Source: Entrophospora sp. SA101
Lineage: Eukaryota; Glomeromycota; Glomeromycetes; Entrophosporales; Entrophosporaceae
Length of the DNA: 64,000 nucleotides
Direction of reading: 5' to 3'
Assembly: GCA_958430865.1 (NCBI GenBank)
Contig: CAUDNR010000358.1
Location: forward strand, 31,834 to 95,833
Position numbers and translations under genes: made by a program. Shown here one piece after another: positions 60,335 through 64,000 of this stretch. The notes under the pieces were generated by a model. The model saw nothing but the letters and a program-made list of their open reading frames with translations, searched no databases and was not told the DNA's origin. How positions within the stretch are numbered: position 1 is the stretch's first letter; every line of letters starts with the position of its first letter.

Positions 60335-62429
60335 AAAATTTCATTAATTAATAAACATTAGATCTAGTAATAATAGTAAAAGAAAGAATTGACGGATGCT
60401 AATTTAACCTCCACTATAAACTTATTCATTATAATTACTTGTCTTTTTATTTGTCTTTATTTATTTCTTAAAGCTAAATTATAATAATAATTTTGAAATA
60501 ATAAAATTTTTGATCATTGTTAATGGTAATATTGCTAGGTAGCTGTTTGGTTAACGCTGATTACGGTCTAACTTTCGGGTTACTCTTGTCAGTTAATTCA
60601 GTGCTTGTCAATTAATTAGTTTACAAAATTACTTTGGTTCTCGCTTACTGTCTCTTCCTTGTACCTAGACGAATTTGCAACCATATTTAATGATACCGAA
60701 TAAATAAATGGTTCTTTTACAAAGCTCAAATGCTTCTATAAAGTTCTTTATGACTGATTTATTTCAGTTGTTTGCTTTTATCTGGCCGATTTTGATTTAT
60801 TTACAAAGCAACTTAGCAGCTTGTTTAATAGCCCTACAATAACACTACTAGTATTTCCAACTAACCTTTAGAAAATACTTCACTAACCGTTGCTAACACT
60901 CACTAGTTAACTAACATTAGTACTAAACCCTTGCTTGCTCATTAACCAATGTTAGTCGTAATCTTTGTTTGCTCACCAAGACACTCTGCTTGTTTTATTT
61001 TTATTTATTAACGATTTTTAAGGAATAACTTATGTAATCAAAATAATGTAATGATTCTATCACAGAGTTTTATTTTATTAGAATATTAATTGTACATTTA
61101 TGCATTTATTCTCCTTGCTTTTTCAAGCAAGGACCCAAAGTTATTCTTTGCTTTTTCCCCGTCCATAACTATTCAAGTTAATGAAATTTTTGTCACTCCT
61201 CGAAATAAAATTGTTTCATTCACGTACGTAACACGTTTATTAATATAAATATAAGAAGAGGCAGAGGTCAAAATTGAGAATGGGTTTGCGACGATAATTC
61301 TTACAAAATGACAAACAACTAATACTAAATTTATATATTTAATGGAAAATATGGACTAATCAAAGTATTTTTACACTACTAATCAACAACATTACATTTT
61401 CAAAATGATTTAATAGTGATGTTATCCGGCTAAAAAATTTAATGACTTGCTTGCTGGCTGAAAAATTCATCTATCAAGAAACGTACATAATGCTCTTGTA
61501 TATATAAGTTACTATAAATGATTTAAAATGAATCGCACAATATAAATCATACTTTTATTTATAAATGGATGAAAGCTTCATATCATGATTTAAAATTTAT
61601 TGAATTAGCATCTAATATTTTATAGCATTATATATTATAATATGTATAAGAATAATAAAAGAAGGAACGACTTTTGGAAGAAAAAAAGAAATACGCGAAT
61701 CCTATAGAGAAAAACTAGACAAATTAGTTTGGGAATTATGTAAAAACTCATTATTTATGTAACATTTATTTATCATTAAATAAATATCAATTAAAAAAAC
61801 TCTCGTTACTACAGTCAACGCTCGATATAAGGAAGAGTTTGTTTTGGCAAAAAACTTCACTACGGTTCAAATCATCTATAAATGCTTTCTTTTATTGGAA
61901 AGGTTTCATTCCGAAATTTTACAATTTACACATTAATATAGACATATTAATATATAATTTTGAAGCTTTATAACTCAAAACTTTTCTAATAAAATGAAAA
62001 AAGTGACCGATGGAAATGAAGCTGAGGTCTTTAGCTTTAATCCTATCGATTTAATTTTTTCTTTTTCTTTTTTAATAAGGAATTATAAGCTTTTAAAGTC
62101 ATGTGATAATCATTGACTGTTATAGATGTCCTGCGCTATATATAAAAAGGTCGGCAAAAAATTAATTAAATTAATAATTTCTTTATCAGAAATTTCAAAA
62201 TCAAACTCTTAATTTCTTATTCAGCTCTAATAAAATTTTCTGCACTCAATTCATCAGTCTTCAAGCACAGAGTGTAATTGCATCAGAAATTTTGAGTTGT
62301 ATTAAGGATTTTGTGTAAAAAAAACATAAGCATCAATCCTATTCATAACAAGCAATTTTCTATAACGAACCTGAAGAAATGATAAAATGAATATTTTAAC
62401 TAACAAAAAATTTTTTATCATTTATTATA
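60335..62429. other. Gene-poor region
   Basis: Over 2 kb without a supported gene. Noted items: a repeat-like stretch rich in ACTAAC and TTAGT words at about 60840-60980, a pogo-like end CAGTCAACGCTCGATATAAG at 61812, and a TATA-like word TATATATAAAAAGG near 62138 with no gene behind it. Confidence 0.5.
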
Positions 62430-63413
62430 CTTTACTTTAAAAGAATTTATGACTCCTGCATCAGCAGGTTGTAGGTGGGTAGTAATTGTATTAGGAGGAA
62501 GATTACGAAGTGCAATATTCGTTAAAAGAATTCTTTCATCAAGAATGTGGACTGGTGCATTATCAAACAGTAGTATTCTTTAACCATTTTCTGATTCAAT
62601 ATTGATTCCGGGCCAATAGTAATCGACCGGAAGCTTTGACTTGTCAACACCAAGCATGTCTCTTGGTGTTTGATACTTATGGATAAATAAAGGTGGAGGT
62701 TTAACAGTCCCAGTTGCATTCATAGTCAATAAAATGGTTATTCTTTTTTTTTTGATTTTTTGGTACCAGGAAGAGTTCCAGTTGATAATGTTTTTGATGG
62801 TTCCAAATTCCAGAACAAGCCTAATATAAATAAAATATTTAGTCAATTTATAATAATAATAAATACTATAATTATATTAGAATGCTTTTTACCAGTTTCA
62901 TCACAATTATAGAAGTTTTCAAGGAAATTCACTTATAATTTTCTTCTTTCTTTAAAAATGATTTCTTCAGAATGTGCAGAACTTGTTTCACCATGTAAAT
63001 TATATTGTTTTATATTATTTCTTTTTTTAAAATTTGAGACCCAACCATCTGAGCCTTTAAAATCATTGATTTCTAGTAATTCAGCAAATCTCTTAGCTTT
63101 AGCAAGAATTACATCGCCTGTAATTACCTTTTTATTTTAAAGTGCTTGATTGAACCATATAATCAATGAACTTTCAAGCTCGGGATATTTTGAAGTTTTA
63201 TATTTTTGTTTGTTGGAATTATCAGGATAAACAGATAACCATTTATCTTTATCCTTCAAAATGTTACAAACTGCATTTTCTGCAACTTTAAAATTTCCAA
63301 ACAAGTTCCTTATATGTGAATGATGGATTCCTTTCATGAGATTCACAAAGCTGTTTTTTCTCACCCCAAGTCAAAACTTTTCTTTTTTTGTTTGATTGAT
63401 CAATTGATGACAT
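62430..63413 (-). pseudogene. Pogo/Tigger-type transposase, broken
   Basis: On the minus strand from the ATG at 63413: MSSIDQSNKKRKVLTWGEKK, then CESHERNPSFTYKELVWKF (CENP-B-type HTH), which shifts frame into KVAENAVCNILKDKDKWLSV. Then comes YPELESSLIIWFNQAL, a Tc5-type HTH piece (LAKAKRFAELLEINDFKGSD, GWVSNFKKR), FYNCDETG (first Asp region), RITILLTMNATGTVKPPPLF, and DNAPVHILDERILLTNIALR (second Asp), ending LPPNTITTHLQPADAGVINS. Frameshifts and a stop (before RILLF) interrupt it, and part of the central domain is missing. The family encodes pogo-group transposases, the likely helpers of the CAGT-ended MITEs at 42030 and 42760. No intact terminal repeats were found around it. Confidence 0.75.
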
Positions 63414-64000
63414 TTCTATTTTTTTATTATTAAATATTGTTTTTATTAATTAGTCATCTGATGTTTTTACAAATAATTTATTTAAAAGAAAAATTACATT
63501 TCTTTTAAATTACATTACAATTGGTTTTCAACGTAATTGTTTGATCATAAATTTTTTTTCCAACATAATTTAATTAAATTTATTGGCACATATTTAATTA
63601 TTAATTCTTTATCATTCGATGTTTTCTTTACAACTTACCCATTTTACTCAATATACAATTAATTATTTAGGATAAATTGTTTGTTTCAATTAAATCGAAT
63701 GATTTTTTTAATTCGAATTGAAAAAGGTTACACTAATTTTTATATTAATATTGTGCTTTACAATACGCGGCAAACATTCTGGCAATAAAAAGTAAGTGGT
63801 AAACTGGATTTGAATTGGATCCGAACTTGATCTCCAGTTTAAAGAGGTAACAACTACGTACTGGCGAAGTTTTCAGGAGCAATGGGTCCTATATAGCATT
63901 TCGTGTAACAACAAAATTCCATTATGCTCATATGACCATAAAGAAGGTCTTTTGTATAGTTCTTTTATTAGATTAATGAATCCAATATACTCGACAAGTC
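63414..64000. other. Right window end without a gene
   Basis: AT-rich. A weak inverted pair AACTGGA...TCCAGTT at about 63800-63839 is the only structure noticed. Confidence 0.4.

Larger units (their letters stand above)
55290..60340. repeat. Tandem duplication of a kinase gene with its upstream region
   Basis: The unit from about 55290 to 57500 is repeated from about 57515 to 60340, with an extra ~800 bp (about 57840-58620) before the second gene. Matching upstream words include ATGATGAAACGTATCT and GACATTTTTGTGAATTTGTA, as well as the leader TAAAGTTAAAAATGTCATAT. Each upstream region also holds a pogo-MITE-like fragment (near 55655 and 57752). Confidence 0.8.

Noticed and set aside
62138..62151. 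TATA box TATATATAAAAAGG as promoter of an unseen gene
   Set aside because: No reading frame or exon chain follows; such words are frequent in AT-rich DNA.

Overview
The window looks like nuclear DNA of an arbuscular mycorrhizal fungus of the Glomeromycotina, most likely Rhizophagus irregularis or a close relative. The sequence is very AT-rich, has many short GT-AG introns, and is rich in transposon remains. Its gene families are those expanded in that lineage: protein kinases joined to Sel1 repeats, BTB-TLDc proteins, sacsin/BTB proteins, Crinkler-type NTPases and kinase-like proteins. Two runs of ten Ns (13240-13249 and 31699-31708) show that it is a scaffold.

Left half (1-38000). This part is shaped by two large direct duplications. 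Block A (3825-8361 and 15303-19839, shift 11478) carries most of a kinase-like gene, a dead transposase end and the 5' part of a BTB-TLDc gene. Block B (20764-26991 and 31709-37898, shift about 10907) carries the end of that BTB-TLDc gene, an RPS18 pseudogene, a WOPR (Gti1/Pac2) transcription factor, a small unrecognised gene and the tail of the proteasome alpha-5 gene. Only the middle copies join into whole genes (BTB-TLDc 19332-20961, PUP2 26925-28204); the outer copies are cut at the block ends. Between the blocks are RPS15 (intact), a sacsin/BTB protein, a Ulp1 protease fragment, a 13.6-14.0 kb island that is unusually GC-rich, and a dead Tc1/mariner element.

Middle (38000-44500). This is mostly decayed sequence: a broken Crinkler-type NTPase, a palindromic repeat, a GC-rich direct-repeat element with CpG decay, a broken coiled-coil gene, two pogo-like MITEs and a tandem repeat. 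It ends with a tRNA-Phe(GAA).

Right part (44600-54000). This is a compact housekeeping block: a helical-bundle/pseudokinase/Sel1 protein, ALKBH7, EAF6 (NuA4 subunit), an RBBP4/MSI1/HAT2 WD40 protein and a DCAF4-like WD40 protein. Two divergent promoters are very short. EAF6 and RBBP4 are convergent neighbours, and both belong to chromatin-modifying complexes.

Right end (54000-64000). Two tandem active-type kinase genes with a Cys4 N-terminal motif share a 464-bp identical 3' segment. A long gene-poor stretch and a dead pogo/Tigger transposase follow.

Exon boundaries were assigned by eye from splice signals, reading frame and family similarity. None has been checked by alignment software or RNA data.
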